From assembly GCA_947396885.1 (NCBI GenBank), contig OX377206.1, positions 44,995,631-45,059,630 of the forward strand: 64,000 nucleotides of DNA, written 5' to 3'. Each line of letters opens with the position of its first letter. The stretch's first letter is position 1. Under the pieces are notes generated by a model, which saw nothing but the letters and a program-made list of their open reading frames with translations, ran no database searches and was not told where the DNA came from. The stretch comes from Heligmosomoides polygyrus polygyrus. Lineage: Eukaryota > Nematoda > Chromadorea > Rhabditida > Heligmosomidae. Shown in pieces: positions 1 through 12,791 of the stretch. The translations under genes were made by a program, and so were the position numbers.

Positions 1-330
1 CGACCGCCCCCGTTGTGGATGATGCGGCGTACCTCATTTAGGTTAGATCACTCGACAGCCTCCGCTGTGGGTGATGCGGCGTACCTCACCTCGGTTAGAT
101 CACTCCACCGCTCTCGCTCTAGATGATGCGGCGTGTCTTAATCAGGTTAGATCACTCGACCGCCCCCGCTGTGGATGATGTGGCGTACCTCACTTCGGTT
201 AGATCACTCGACCGCTCTCGCTGTGGATGATGCGGCGTATCTCATTTAGGTTAGATCACTCGACAGCCCCCGCTGTGGGTGATGCGGCGTACCTCTCTTC
301 GGTTAGGTCACTCCACCGCTCTCGCTGTTA

Positions 331-3300
331 ATGATGCGGCGTATCTCAATTAGGTTAGATCACTCGACCGCCCTCGCTGTGGATGATGCGGCGTACCTCA
401 CTTCGGTTAGATCACTCGACCGCTCTCGCTGTGGATGATGCGGCGTATCTCACTTCGGTTAGATCACTCGACCGCCCTCGCTGTGGATGATGCGGCGTAT
501 CTCACTTCGGTTAGATCACTCGACCGCCCCCGTTGTGGATGATGCGGCGTACCTCATTTAGATTAGATCACTCGACAGCCCCCGCTGTGGGTGATGCGGC
601 GTACCTCTCTTCGGTTAGGTCACTCCACCGCTCTCGCTGTTAATGATGCGGCGTATCTCAATTAGGTTAGATCACTCGACCGCCCTCGCTGTGGATGATG
701 CGGCGTATCTCAATTACGTTAGATCACTCGACCGCCCCCGCTGTTAATGATGCGGCGTATCTCAATTAGGTTAGATCACTTGACAGCCTCCGCTGTGGGT
801 GATGCGGCGTACCTCTCTTCGGTTAGGTCACTCCACCGCTCTCGCTGTTAATGATGCGGCGTATCTCAGTTAGGTTAGATCACTTGACCACCCCCGCTGT
901 GGATGATGCGGCGTATCTCAATTAGGTTAGATCACTCGACCGCCCTCGCTGTCGATGATGCGGCGTATCTCACTTCGGTTAGATCACTCCACCGCTCTCA
1001 CTGTGGATGATGCGGCGTACCTCAATTAGGTTAGATCACTCGACCGCCCCCGCTGTGGATGATGCGGCGTATCTCAATTACGTTAGATCACTCGACCGCC
1101 CCCGTTTTGGATGATGCGGCGTACCTCATTTAGGTTAGATCACTCGACAGCCTCCGCTGTGGGTGATGCGGCGTATCTCACCTCGGTTAGATCACTCCAC
1201 CGCTCTCGCTCTAGATGATGCGGCGTGTCTTAATCAGGTTAGATCACTCGACCGCCCCCGCTGTGGATGATGCGGCGTATCTCAATTACGTTAGATCACT
1301 CGACCGCCCCCGTTTTGGATGATGCGGCGTACCTCATTTAGGTTAGATCACTCGACAGCCTCCGCTGTGGGTGATGCGGCGTATCTCACCTCGGTTAGAT
1401 CACTCCACCGCTCTCGCTCTAGATGATGCGGCGTGTCTTAATCAGGTTAGATCACTCGACAGCCTCCGCTGTGGGTGATGCGGCGTACCTCTCTTCGGTT
1501 AGGTCACTCCACCGCTCTCGCTGTTAATGATGCGGCGTATCTCAGTTAGGTTAGATCACTTGACCACCCCCGCTGTGGATGATGCGACGTACCTCATTTC
1601 GGTTAGATCACTCCACCGCTCTCGCTGTGGATGATGCGGCGTATCTCACTTCGGTTAGATCACTCGACCGCCCCCGTTGTGGATGATGCGGCGTACCTCA
1701 TTTAGGTTAGATCACTCGACAGCCTCCGCTGTGGGTGATGCGGCGTACCGCTCTTCGGTTAGGTCACTCCACCGCTCTCGCTGTTAATGATGCGGCGTAT
1801 CTCAGTTAGGTTAGATCACTTGACCACCCCCGCTGTGGATGATGCGACGTACCTCATTTCGGTTAGATCACTCCACCGCTCTCGCTGTGGATGATGCGGC
1901 GTATCTCACTTCGGTTAGATCACTCGACCGCCCCCGTTGTGGATGATGCGGCGTACCTCATTTAGGTTAGATCACTCGACAGCCTCCGCTGTGGGTGATG
2001 CGGCGTACCTCACCTCGGTTAGATCACTCCACCGCCCTCGCTGTGGATGATGCGGCGTATCTCATTTCGGTTAGATCACTCGACCGCCCCCGCTGTGGGT
2101 GATGCGGCGTACCTCTCTTCGGTTAGGCCACTCCACCGCTCTCGCTGTTAATGATGCGGCGTATCTCAGTTAGGTTAGATCACTTGACCACCCCCGCTGT
2201 GGATGATGCGACGTACCTCACTTCGGTTAGATCACTCCACCGCTCTCGCTCTAGATGATGCGGCGTGTCTTAATCAGGTTAGATCACTCGACCGCCCCCG
2301 CTGTGGATGATGCGGCGTACCTCACTTCGGTTAGATCACTCGACCGCTCTCGCTGTGGATGATGCGGCGTATCTCACTTCGGTTAGATCACTCGACCGCC
2401 CTCGCTGTGGATGATGCGGCGTATCTCATTTCGGTTAGATCACTCGACCGCCCCCGTTTTGGATGATGCGGCGTACCTCATTTAGGTTAGATCACTCGAC
2501 AGCCCCCGCTGTGGGTGATGCGGCGTACCTCTCTTCGGTTAGGCCACTCCACCGCTCTCGCTGTTAATGATGCGGGGTATCTCAATTACGTTAGATCACT
2601 CGACCGCCCCCGCTGTTAATGATGCGGCGTATCTCAATTAGGTTAGATCACTTGACAGCCTCCGCTGTGGGTGATGCGGCGTATATCACTTCGGTTAGAT
2701 CACTCCACCGCTCTCACTGTGGATGATGCGGCGTACCTCAATTAGGTTAGATCACTCGACAGCCTCTGCTGTGGGTGATGCGGCGTACCTCTCTTCGGTT
2801 AAGTCACTCCACCGCTCTCGCTGTTAATGATGCGGCGTATCTCAGTTAGGTTAGATCACTTGACCACCCCCGCTGTGGATGATGCGACGTACCTCACTTC
2901 GGTTAGATCACTCCACCGCTCTCGCTGGGGATGATGCGGCGTATCTCACTTCGGTTAGATCACTCGACCGCCCCCGTTGTGGATGATGCGGCCTATCTGA
3001 CTTCGGTTAGATCACTCGACCGCCCCCGCTGTGGATGATCCGGCGTATCTCAATTAGGTTAGATCAATCGACCACTCTCACTGTGGATGATGCGACGTAC
3101 CTCACTTCGGTTAGATCACTCCACCGCTCTCGCTGTGAATGATGCGGCGTATCTCAATTAAGTTAGATTACTCGACGGACAAACTCTTTTAAATATAGGT
3201 GGTGATGGTGATGGTGATAGGTGGTGATATCTCACATAGGTTAAACTATTCGACCGCCCTCACTGTGGGTGATGCGGCGTATCTCACTTCGGTTAGACCA

Positions 3301-6058
3301 CTCCACCGCTCTCGCTGTGGATGATGCGACGTATCTCACTCCGGTTAGATCACTCGACCGCCCCCGCTGTGGATGATGCGGCGTATCTCAATTACGTTAG
3401 ATCACTCGACCGCCCCCGTTTTGGATGATGCGGCGTACCTCATTTAGGTTAGATCACTCGACAGCCTCCGCTGTGGGTGATGCGGCGTATCTCACCTCGG
3501 TTAGATCACTCCACCGCTCTCGCTCTAGATGATGCGGCGTGTCTTAATCAGGTTAGATCACTCGACAGCCTCCGCTGTGGGTGATGCGGCGTACCTCTCT
3601 TCGGTTAGGTCACTCCACCGCTCTCGCTGTTAATGATGCGGCGTATCTCAGTTAGGTTAGATCACTTGACCACCCCCGCTGTGGATGATGCGGCGTATCT
3701 CAATTAGGTTAGATCACTCGACCGCCCTCGCTGTGGATGATGCGGCGTATCTCACTTCGGTTAGATCACTCCACCGCTCTCACTGTGGATGATGCGGCGT
3801 ACCTCAATTAGGTTAGATCACTCGACAGCCTCCGCTGTGGGTGATGCGGCGTGCCTCTCTTCGGTTAGGTCACTCCACCGCTCTCGCTGTTAATGATGCA
3901 GCGTATCTCAGTTAGGTTAGATCACTTGACCACCCCAGCTGTGGATGATGCGACGTACCTCACTTCGGTTAGATCACTCCACCGCTCTCGCTGTGGATGA
4001 TGCGGCGTATCTCACTTCGGTTAGATCACTCGACCGCCCCCGTTGTGGATGATGCGGCGTACCTCATTTAGGTTAGATCACTCGACAGCCTCCGCTGTGG
4101 GTGATGCGGCGTACCTCACCTCGGTTAGATCACTCCACCGCTCTCGCTCTAGATGATGCGGCGTATCTCATTTCGGTTAGATCACTCGACCGCCCCCGCT
4201 GTGGGTGATGCGGCGTACCTCTCTTCGGTTAGGCCACTCCACCGCTCTCGCTGTTAATGATGCGGCGTATCTCAGTTAGGTTAGATCACTTGACCACCCC
4301 CGCTGTGGATGATGCGACGTACCTCACTTCGGTTAGATCACTCCACCGCTCTCGCTCTAGATGATGCGGCGTATCTCAATTAGGTTAGATCACTCGACCG
4401 CCCTCGCTGTGGATGATGCGGCGTACCTCACTTCGGTTAGATCACTCGACCGCTCTCGCTGTGGATGATGCGGCGTATCTCACTTCGGTTAGATCACTCG
4501 ACCGCCCTCGCTGTGGATGATGCGGCGTATCTCACTTCGGTTAGATCACTCGACCGCCCCCGTTGTGGATGATGCGGCGTACCTCATTTAGATTAGATCA
4601 CTCGACAGCCCCCGCTGTGGGTGATGCGGCGTACCTCTCTTCGGTTAGGTCACTCCACCGCTCTCGCTGTTAATGATGCGGCGTATCTCAATTAGGTTAG
4701 ATCACTCGACCGCCCTCGCTGTGGATGATGCGGCGTATCTCAATTACGTTAGATCACTCGACCGCCCCCGCTGTTAATGATGCGGCGTATCTCAATTAGG
4801 TTAGATCACTTGACAGCCTCCGCTGTGGGTGATGCGGCGTACCTCTCTTCGGTTAGGTCACTCCACCGCTCTCGCTGTTAATGATGCGGCGTATCTCAGT
4901 TAGGTTAGATCACTTGACCACCCCCGCTGTGGATGATGCGGCGTATCTCAATTAGGTTAGATCACTCGACCGCCCTCGCTGTCGATGATGCGGCGTATCT
5001 CACTTCGGTTAGATCACTCCACCGCTCTCACTGTGGATGATGCGGCGTACCTCAATTAGGTTAGATCACTCGACAGCCTCCGCTGTGGGTGATGCGGCGT
5101 ACCGCTCTTCGGTTAGGTCACTCCACCGCTCTCGCTGTTAATGATGCGGCGTATCTCAGTTAGGTTAGATCACTTGACCACCCCCGCTGTGGATGATGCG
5201 ACGTACCTCATTTCGGTTAGATCACTCCACCGCTCTCGCTGTGGATGATGCGGCGTATCTCACTTCGGTTAGATCACTCGACCGCCCCCGTTGTGGATGA
5301 TGCGGCGTACCTCATTTAGGTTAGATCACTCGACAGCCTCCGCTGTGGGTGATGCGGCGTACCTCACCTCGGTTAGATCACTCCACCGCCCTCGCTGTGG
5401 ATGATGCGGCGTATCTCATTTCGGTTAGATCACTCGACCGCCCCCGCTGTGGGTGATGCGGCGTACCTCTCTTCGGTTAGGCCACTCCACCGCTCTCGCT
5501 GTTAATGATGCGGCGTATCTCAGTTAGGTTAGATCACTTGACCACCCCCGCTGTGGATGATGCGACGTACCTCACTTCGGTTAGATCACTCCACCGCTCT
5601 CGCTCTAGATGATGCGGCGTGTCTTAATCAGGTTAGATCACTCGACCGCCCCCGCTGTGGATGATGCGGCGTACCTCACTTCGGTTAGATCACTCGACCG
5701 CTCTCGCTGTGGATGATGCGGCGTATCTCACTTCGGTTAGATCACTCGACCGCCCTCGCTGTGGATGATGCGGCGTATCTCATTTCGGTTAGATCACTCG
5801 ACCGCCCCCGTTTTGGATGATGCGGCGTACCTCATTTAGGTTAGATCACTCGACAGCCCCCGCTGTGGGTGATGCGGCGTACCTCTCTTCGGTTAGGCCA
5901 CTCCACCGCTCTCGCTGTTAATGATGCGGGGTATCTCAATTACGTTAGATCACTCGACCGCCCCCGCTGTTAATGATGCGGCGTATCTCAATTAGGTTAG
6001 ATCACTTGACAGCCTCCGCTGTGGGTGATGCGGCGTATATCACTTCGGTTAGATCACT
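331..6058. repeat. Segmental duplication 331-2704 / 4361-6058 with a 13-monomer indel
   Basis: Positions 331-1044 recur at 4361-5074 (offset 4030), and 1717-2704 recur at 5071-6058 (offset 3354). The offset change is 676 bp, exactly 13 monomers, so the right copy lacks 13 monomers present in the left one, or the left copy gained them. Shared rare variants support common origin, e.g. GTACCGCTCTTCGG at 1745 and 5099 and GTATATCAC at 2681 and 6035. Ends are approximate to a few bases. Confidence 0.8.
3173..3250. repeat. 78-bp divergent unit, copy 1
   Basis: This unit replaces one normal monomer with 78 bp, 1.5 times the period. It starts CGACGGACAAACTC, passes through an AT-rich stretch (TTTTAAATATA) and a run of GGTGAT-type hexamers, and ends ATCTCACATAGGTTAAACTA plus TT. 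That last part aligns with the normal monomer tail ATCTCACTTCGGTTAGATCA plus CT, so the unit is a diverged, internally expanded monomer rather than a foreign insert. It follows exactly 61 monomers of the window and shifts the register by 26 bp. It is preceded by a monomer with the unusual tail AAGTTAGATTACT and followed by CGACCGCCCTCACTGTGGG. The same flanking types accompany the other copies. Confidence 0.95.
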
Positions 6059-6370
6059 CGACCGCCCCCGCTGTGGATGATGCGGCGTACCTCACTTCGG
6101 TTAGATCACTCGACCGCTCTCGCTGTGGATGATGCGGCGTATCTCACTTCGGTTAGATCACTCGACAGCCTCTGCTGTGGGTGATGCGGGGTACCTCTCT
6201 TCGGTTAGATCACTCCACCGCCCCCGCTGTGGATGATCCGGCGTATCTCAATTAGGTTAGATCAATCGACCACTCTCACTGTGGATGATGCGACGTACCT
6301 CACTTCGGTTAGATCACTCCACCGCTCTCGCTGTGAATGATGCGGCGTATCTCAATTAAGTTAGATTACT

Positions 6371-6448
6371 CGACGGACAAACTCTTTTAAATATAGGTGG
6401 TGATGGTGATGGTGATAGGTGGTGATATCTCACATAGGTTAAACTATT
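6371..6448. repeat. 78-bp divergent unit, copy 2
   Basis: Same 78-bp unit, 3198 bp (61.5 monomers) after copy 1. It is the first of three copies spaced 702 bp apart and belongs to the 702-bp higher-order repeat beginning near 6199. Confidence 0.95.
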
Positions 6449-7072
6449 CGACCGCCCTCACTGTGGGTGATGCGGCGTATCTCACTTCGGTTAGACCACT
6501 CCACCGCTCTCGCTGTGGATGATGCGACGTATCTCACTCCGGTTAGATCACTCGACCGCCCCCGCTGTGGATGATGCGGCGTATCTCAATTACGTTAGAT
6601 CACTCGACCGCCCCCGCTGTCAATGATGCGGCATATCTCAATTAGGTTAGATCACTTGACCACCCCCGCTGTGAAGGATGCGGCGTATCTCAATTAGGTT
6701 AGATCACTCGACCGCCCTCGCTGTGGATGATGCGGCGTATCTCACTTCGGTTAGATCACTCGACAGCCTCCGCTGTGGGTGATGCGGCGTACCTCTCTTC
6801 GGTTAGGTCACTCCACCGCTCTCGCTGTTAATGATGCGGCGTATCTCAGTTAGATTAGATCACTTGACAGCCTCCGCTGTGGGTGATGCGGCGTATCTCA
6901 CTTCGGTTAGATCACTCCACCGCCCCCGCTGTGGATGATCCGGCGTATCTCAATTAGGTTAGATCAATCGACCACTCTCACTGTGGATGATGCGACGTAC
7001 CTCACTTCGGTTAGATCACTCCACCGCTCTCGCTGTGAATGATGCGGCGTATCTCAATTAAGTTAGATTACT

Positions 7073-7150
7073 CGACGGACAAACTCTTTTAAATATAGGT
7101 GGTGATGGTGATGGTGATAGGTGGTGATATCTCACATAGGTTAAACTATT
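7073..7150. repeat. 78-bp divergent unit, copy 3
   Basis: Second copy in the 702-bp tandem. Spacing to the copies on both sides is exactly 702 bp, i.e. 78 plus twelve 52-bp monomers. Confidence 0.95.
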
Positions 7151-7774
7151 CGACCGCCCTCACTGTGGGTGATGCGGCGTATCTCACTTCGGTTAGACCA
7201 CTCCACCGCTCTCGCTGTGGATGATGCGACGTATCTCACTCCGGTTAGATCACTCGACCGCCCCCGCTGTGGATGATGCGGCGTATCTCAATTACGTTAG
7301 ATCACTCGACCGCCCCCGCTGTCAATGATGCGGCGTATCTCAATTAGGTTAGATCACTTGACCACCCCCGCTGTGAAGGATGCGGCGTATCTCAATTAGG
7401 TTAGATCACTCGACCGCCCTCGCTGTGGATGATGCGGCGTATCTCACTTCGGTTAGATCACTCGACAGCCTCCGCTGTGGGTGATGCGGCGTACCTCTCT
7501 TCGGTTAGGTCACTCCACCGCTCTCGCTGTTAATGATGCGGCGTATCTCAGTTAGATTAGATCACTTGACAGCCTCCGCTGTGGGTGATGCGGCGTATCT
7601 CACTTCGGTTAGATCACTCCACCGCCCCCGCTGTGGATGATCCGGCGTATCTCAATTAGGTTAGATCAATCGACCACTCTCACTGTGGATGATGCGACGT
7701 ACCTCACTTCGGTTAGATCACTCCACCGCTCTCGCTGTGAATGATGCGGCGTATCTCAATTAAGTTAGATTACT

Positions 7775-7852
7775 CGACGGACAAACTCTTTTAAATATAG
7801 GTGGTGATGGTGATGGTGATAGGTGGTGATATCTCACATAGGTTAAACTATT
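7775..7852. repeat. 78-bp divergent unit, copy 4
   Basis: Third copy in the 702-bp tandem. Downstream sequence follows the previous repeat until 8272, where a different monomer order begins. Confidence 0.95.
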
Positions 7853-9100
7853 CGACCGCCCTCACTGTGGGTGATGCGGCGTATCTCACTTCGGTTAGAC
7901 CACTCCACCGCTCTCGCTGTGGATGATGCGACGTATCTCACTCCGGTTAGATCACTCGACCGCCCCCGCTGTGGATGATGCGGCGTATCTCAATTACGTT
8001 AGATCACTCGACCGCCCCCGCTGTCAATGATGCGGCGTATCTCAATTAGGTTAGATCACTTGACCACCCCCGCTGTGAAGGATGCGGCGTATCTCAATTA
8101 GGTTAGATCACTCGACCGCCCTCGCTGTGGATGATGCGGCGTATCTCACTTCGGTTAGATCACTCGACAGCCTCCGCTGTGGGTGATGCGGCGTACCTCT
8201 CTTCGGTTAGGTCACTCCACCGCTCTCGCTGTTAATGATGCGGCGTATCTCAGTTAGATTAGATCACTTGACCACCCCCGCTGTGGATGATGCGGCGTAT
8301 CTCACTTCGGTTAGATCACTCGGCCGCCCTCGCTGTGGATGATGCGGCGTATCTCATTTCGGTTAGATCACTCGACCGCCCCCGTTTTGGATGATGCGGC
8401 GTACCTCATTTAGGTTAGATCACTCGACAGCCCCCGCTGTGGGTGATGCGGCGTACCTCTCTTCGGTTAGGCCACTCCACCGCTCTCGCTGTTAATGATG
8501 CGGGGTATCTCAATTACGTTAGATCACTCGACCGCCCCCGCTGTTAATGATGCGGCGTATCTCAATTAGGTTAGATCACTTGACAGCCTCCGCTGTGGGT
8601 GATGCGGCGTATCTCACTTCGGTTAGATCACTCCACCGCTCTCACTGTGGATGATGCGGCGTACCTCAATTAGGTTAGATCACTCGACAGCCTCCGCTGT
8701 GGGTGATGCGGCGTACCTCTCTTCGGTTAAGTCACTCCACCGCTCTCGCTGTTAATGATGCGGCGTATCTCAGTTAGGTTAGATCACTTGACCACCCCCG
8801 CTGTGGATGATGCGACGTACCTCACTTCGGTTAGATCACTCCACCGCTCTCGCTGGGGATGATGCGGCGTATCTCACTTCGGTTAGATCACTCGACCGCC
8901 CCCGTTGTGGATGATGCGGCCTATCTGACTTCGGTTAGATCACTCGACCGCCCCCGCTGTGGATGATCCGGCGTATCTCAATTAGGTTAGATCAATCGAC
9001 CACTCTCACTGTGGATGATGCGACGTACCTCACTTCGGTTAGATCACTCCACCGCTCTCGCTGTGAATGATGCGGCGTATCTCAATTAAGTTAGATTACT

Positions 9101-9178
9101 CGACGGACAAACTCTTTTAAATATAGGTGGTGATGGTGATGGTGATAGGTGGTGATATCTCACATAGGTTAAACTATT
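9101..9178. repeat. 78-bp divergent unit, copy 5
   Basis: First of two copies inside the first 2807-bp higher-order repeat. The monomer block just downstream carries the rare variant CTCGATGTGG near 9238, shared only with copy 7, which marks the two as recent duplicates. Confidence 0.95.
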
Positions 9179-9906
9179 CGACCGCCCTCACTGTGGGTGA
9201 TGCGGCGTATCTCACTTCGGTTAGACCACTCCACCGCTCTCGATGTGGATGATGCGACGTATCTCACTCCGGTTAGATCACTCGACCGCCCCCGCTGTGG
9301 ATGATGCGGCGTATCTCAATTACGTTAGATCACTCGACCGCCCCCGCTGTCAATGATGCGGCGTATCTCAATTAGGTTAGATCACTTGACCACCCCCGCT
9401 GTGAAGGATGCGGCGTATCTCAATTAGGTTAGATCACTCGACCGCCCTCGCTGTGGATGATGCGGCGTATCTCACTTCGGTTAGATCACTCGACAGCCTC
9501 CGCTGTGGGTGATGCGGCGTATCTCAATTAGGTTAGATCACTCGACCGCCCTCGCTGTGGATGATGCGGCGTATCTCACTTCGGTTAGATCACTCGACAG
9601 CCTCCGCTGTGGGTGATGCGGCGTACCTCTCTTCGGTTAGGTCACTCCACCGCTCTCGCTGTTAATGATGCGGCGTATCTCAGTTAGATTAGATCACTTG
9701 ACAGCCTCCGCTGTGGGTGATGCGGCGTATCTCACTTCGGTTAGATCACTCCACCGCCCCCGCTGTGGATGATCCGGCGTATCTCAATTAGGTTAGATCA
9801 ATCGACCACTCTCACTGTGGATGATGCGACGTACCTCACTTCGGTTAGATCACTCCACCGCTCTCGCTGTGAATGATGCGGCGTATCTCAATTAAGTTAG
9901 ATTACT

Positions 9907-9984
9907 CGACGGACAAACTCTTTTAAATATAGGTGGTGATGGTGATGGTGATAGGTGGTGATATCTCACATAGGTTAAACTATT
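9907..9984. repeat. 78-bp divergent unit, copy 6
   Basis: Second copy inside the first 2807-bp repeat, 806 bp (15.5 monomers) after copy 5. Its downstream block has the normal CTCGCTGTGG form. Confidence 0.95.
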
Positions 9985-11907
9985 CGACCGCCCTCACTGT
10001 GGGTGATGCGGCGTATCTCACTTCGGTTAGACCACTCCACCGCTCTCGCTGTGGATGATGCGACGTATCTCACTCCGGTTAGATCACTCGACCGCCCCCG
10101 CTGTGGATGATGCGGCGTATCTCAATTACGTTAGATCACTCGACCGCCCCCGCTGTCAATGATGCGGCGTATCTCAATTAGGTTAGATCACTTGACCACC
10201 CCCGCTGTGAAGGATGCGGCGTATCTCAATTAGGTTAGATCACTCGACCGCCCTCGCTGTGGATGATGCGGCGTATCTCACTTCGGTTAGATCACTCGAC
10301 AGCCTCCGCTGTGGGTGATGCGGCGTACCTCTCTTCGGTTAGGTCACTCCACCGCTCTCGCTGTTAATGATGCGGCGTATCTCAGTTAGATTAGATCACT
10401 TGACCACCCCCGCTGTGGATGATGCGGCGTATCTCAATTAGGTTAGATCACTCGGCCGCCCTCGCTGTGGATGATGCGGCGTATCTCACTTCGGTTAGAT
10501 CACTCGACAGCCTCCGCTGTGGGTGATGCGGCGTACCTCTCTTCGGTTAGGCCACTCCACCGCTCTCGCTGTTAATGATGCGGCGTATCTCAGTTAGGTT
10601 AGATCACTTGACCACCCCCGCTGTGGATGATGCGGCGTATCTCAATTAGGTTAGATCACTCGACCGCCCTCGCTGTCGATGATGCGGCGTATCTCACTTC
10701 GGTTAGATCACTCCACCGCTCTCACTGTGGATGATGCGGCGTACCTCAATTAGGTTAGATCACTCGACAGCCTCGCTCTGGATGATGCGACGTACCTCAC
10801 TTCGGTTAGATCACTCCACCGCTCTCGCTGTGGATGATGCGGCGTATCTCACTTCGGTTAGATCACTCGACCGCCCCCGTTGTGGATGATGCGGCGTACC
10901 TCATTTAGGTTAGATCACTCGACAGCCTCCGCTGTGGGTGATGCGGCGTACCTCACCTCGGTTAGATCACTCCACCGCTCTCGCTCTAGATGATGCGGCG
11001 TGTCTTAATCAGGTTAGATCACTCGACCGCCCCCGCTGTGGATGATGCGGCGTACCTCACTTCGGTTAGATCACTAGACCGCCCTCGCTGTGGATGATGC
11101 GGCGTATCTCACTTCGGTTAGATCACTCGACCGCCCCCGTTGTGGATGATGCGGCGTACCTCATTTAGGTTAGATCACTCGACAGCCCCCGCTGTGGGTG
11201 ATTCGGCGTACCTCTCTTCGGTTAGGTCACTCCACCGCTCTCGCTGTTAATGATGCGGCGTATCTCACTTCGGTTAGGCCACTCCACCGCTCTCGCTGTT
11301 AATGATGCGGGGTATCTCAATTACGTTAGATCACTCGACCGCCCCCGCTGTTAATGATGCGGCGTATCTCAATTAGGTTAGATCACTTGACAGCCTCCGC
11401 TGTGGGTGATGCGGCGTATCTCACTTCGGTTAGATCACTCCACCGCTCTCACTGTGGATGATGCGGCGTACCTCAATTAGGTTAGATCACTCGACAGCCT
11501 CCGCTGTGGGTGATGCGGCGTACCTCTCTTCGGTTAAGTCACTCCACCGCTCTCGCTGTTAATGATGCGGCGTATCTCAGTTAGGTTAGATCACTTGACC
11601 ACCCCCGCTGTGGATGATGCGACGTACCTCACTTCGGTTAGATCACTCCACCGCTCTCGCTGGGGATGATGCGGCGTATCTCACTTCGGTTAGATCACTC
11701 GACCGCCCCCGTTGTGGATGATGCGGCCTATCTGACTTCGGTTAGATCACTCGACCGCCCCCGCTGTGGATGATCCGGCGTATCTCAATTAGGTTAGATC
11801 AATCGACCACTCTCACTGTGGATGATGCGACGTACCTCACTTCGGTTAGATCACTCCACCGCTCTCGCTGTGAATGATGCGGCGTATCTCAATTAAGTTA
11901 GATTACT

Positions 11908-11985
11908 CGACGGACAAACTCTTTTAAATATAGGTGGTGATGGTGATGGTGATAGGTGGTGATATCTCACATAGGTTAAACTATT
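11908..11985. repeat. 78-bp divergent unit, copy 7
   Basis: Lies exactly 2807 bp after copy 5 and shares its rare downstream CTCGATGTGG variant (near 12045). It is the duplicate of copy 5 in the second 2807-bp repeat. Confidence 0.95.
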
Positions 11986-12713
11986 CGACCGCCCTCACTG
12001 TGGGTGATGCGGCGTATCTCACTTCGGTTAGACCACTCCACCGCTCTCGATGTGGATGATGCGACGTATCTCACTCCGGTTAGATCACTCGACCGCCCCC
12101 GCTGTGGATGATGCGGCGTATCTCAATTACGTTAGATCACTCGACCGCCCCCGCTGTCAATGATGCGGCGTATCTCAATTAGGTTAGATCACTTGACCAC
12201 CCCCGCTGTGAAGGATGCGGCGTATCTCAATTAGGTTAGATCACTCGACCGCCCTCGCTGTGGATGATGCGGCGTATCTCACTTCGGTTAGATCACTCGA
12301 CAGCCTCCGCTGTGGGTGATGCGGCGTATCTCAATTAGGTTAGATCACTCGACCGCCCTCGCTGTGGATGATGCGGCGTATCTCACTTCGGTTAGATCAC
12401 TCGACAGCCTCCGCTGTGGGTGATGCGGCGTACCTCTCTTCGGTTAGGTCACTCCACCGCTCTCGCTGTTAATGATGCGGCGTATCTCAGTTAGATTAGA
12501 TCACTTGACAGCCTCCGCTGTGGGTGATGCGGCGTATCTCACTTCGGTTAGATCACTCCACCGCCCCCGCTGTGGATGATCCGGCGTATCTCAATTAGGT
12601 TAGATCAATCGACCACTCTCACTGTGGATGATGCGACGTACCTCACTTCGGTTAGATCACTCCACCGCTCTCGCTGTGAATGATGCGGCGTATCTCAATT
12701 AAGTTAGATTACT

Positions 12714-12791
12714 CGACGGACAAACTCTTTTAAATATAGGTGGTGATGGTGATGGTGATAGGTGGTGATATCTCACATAGGTTAAACTATT
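12714..12791. repeat. 78-bp divergent unit, copy 8
   Basis: Exactly 2807 bp after copy 6 and 806 bp after copy 7, so it is the second internal copy of the second 2807-bp repeat. Confidence 0.95.

Larger units (their letters stand above)
6199..8272. repeat. 702-bp higher-order repeat, about 2.95 copies
   Basis: The order of monomer types repeats with a period of exactly 702 bp (12 monomers plus one 78-bp unit). Copies are nearly identical; one visible difference is GCATATC near 6631 against GCGTATC in the next copy. Homology starts at CTTCGG (6199) and ends at CTTGAC (8272). Because 702 is 13.5 monomers, alternate copies sit half a monomer out of register with the window start. Confidence 0.88.

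Noticed and set aside
30..52. Telomeric sequence (TTAGG-like TTAGGTTAG in many monomers)
   Set aside because: Only one or two partial units per 52-bp monomer and many monomers have CGGTTAG instead; not a telomere tract.
38..52. CENP-B box (TTCG...CGGG)
   Set aside because: TTCGGTTAGATC has the TTCG start but lacks the required A and CGGG positions.
16..52. Internal RNA polymerase III A and B boxes in each monomer
   Set aside because: GGTTAGATCAC matches about 7 of 9 informative B-box positions and TGGATGATGCGG about 5 of 7 for an A box, but spacing is too short and no T-run terminator follows. Not convincing.
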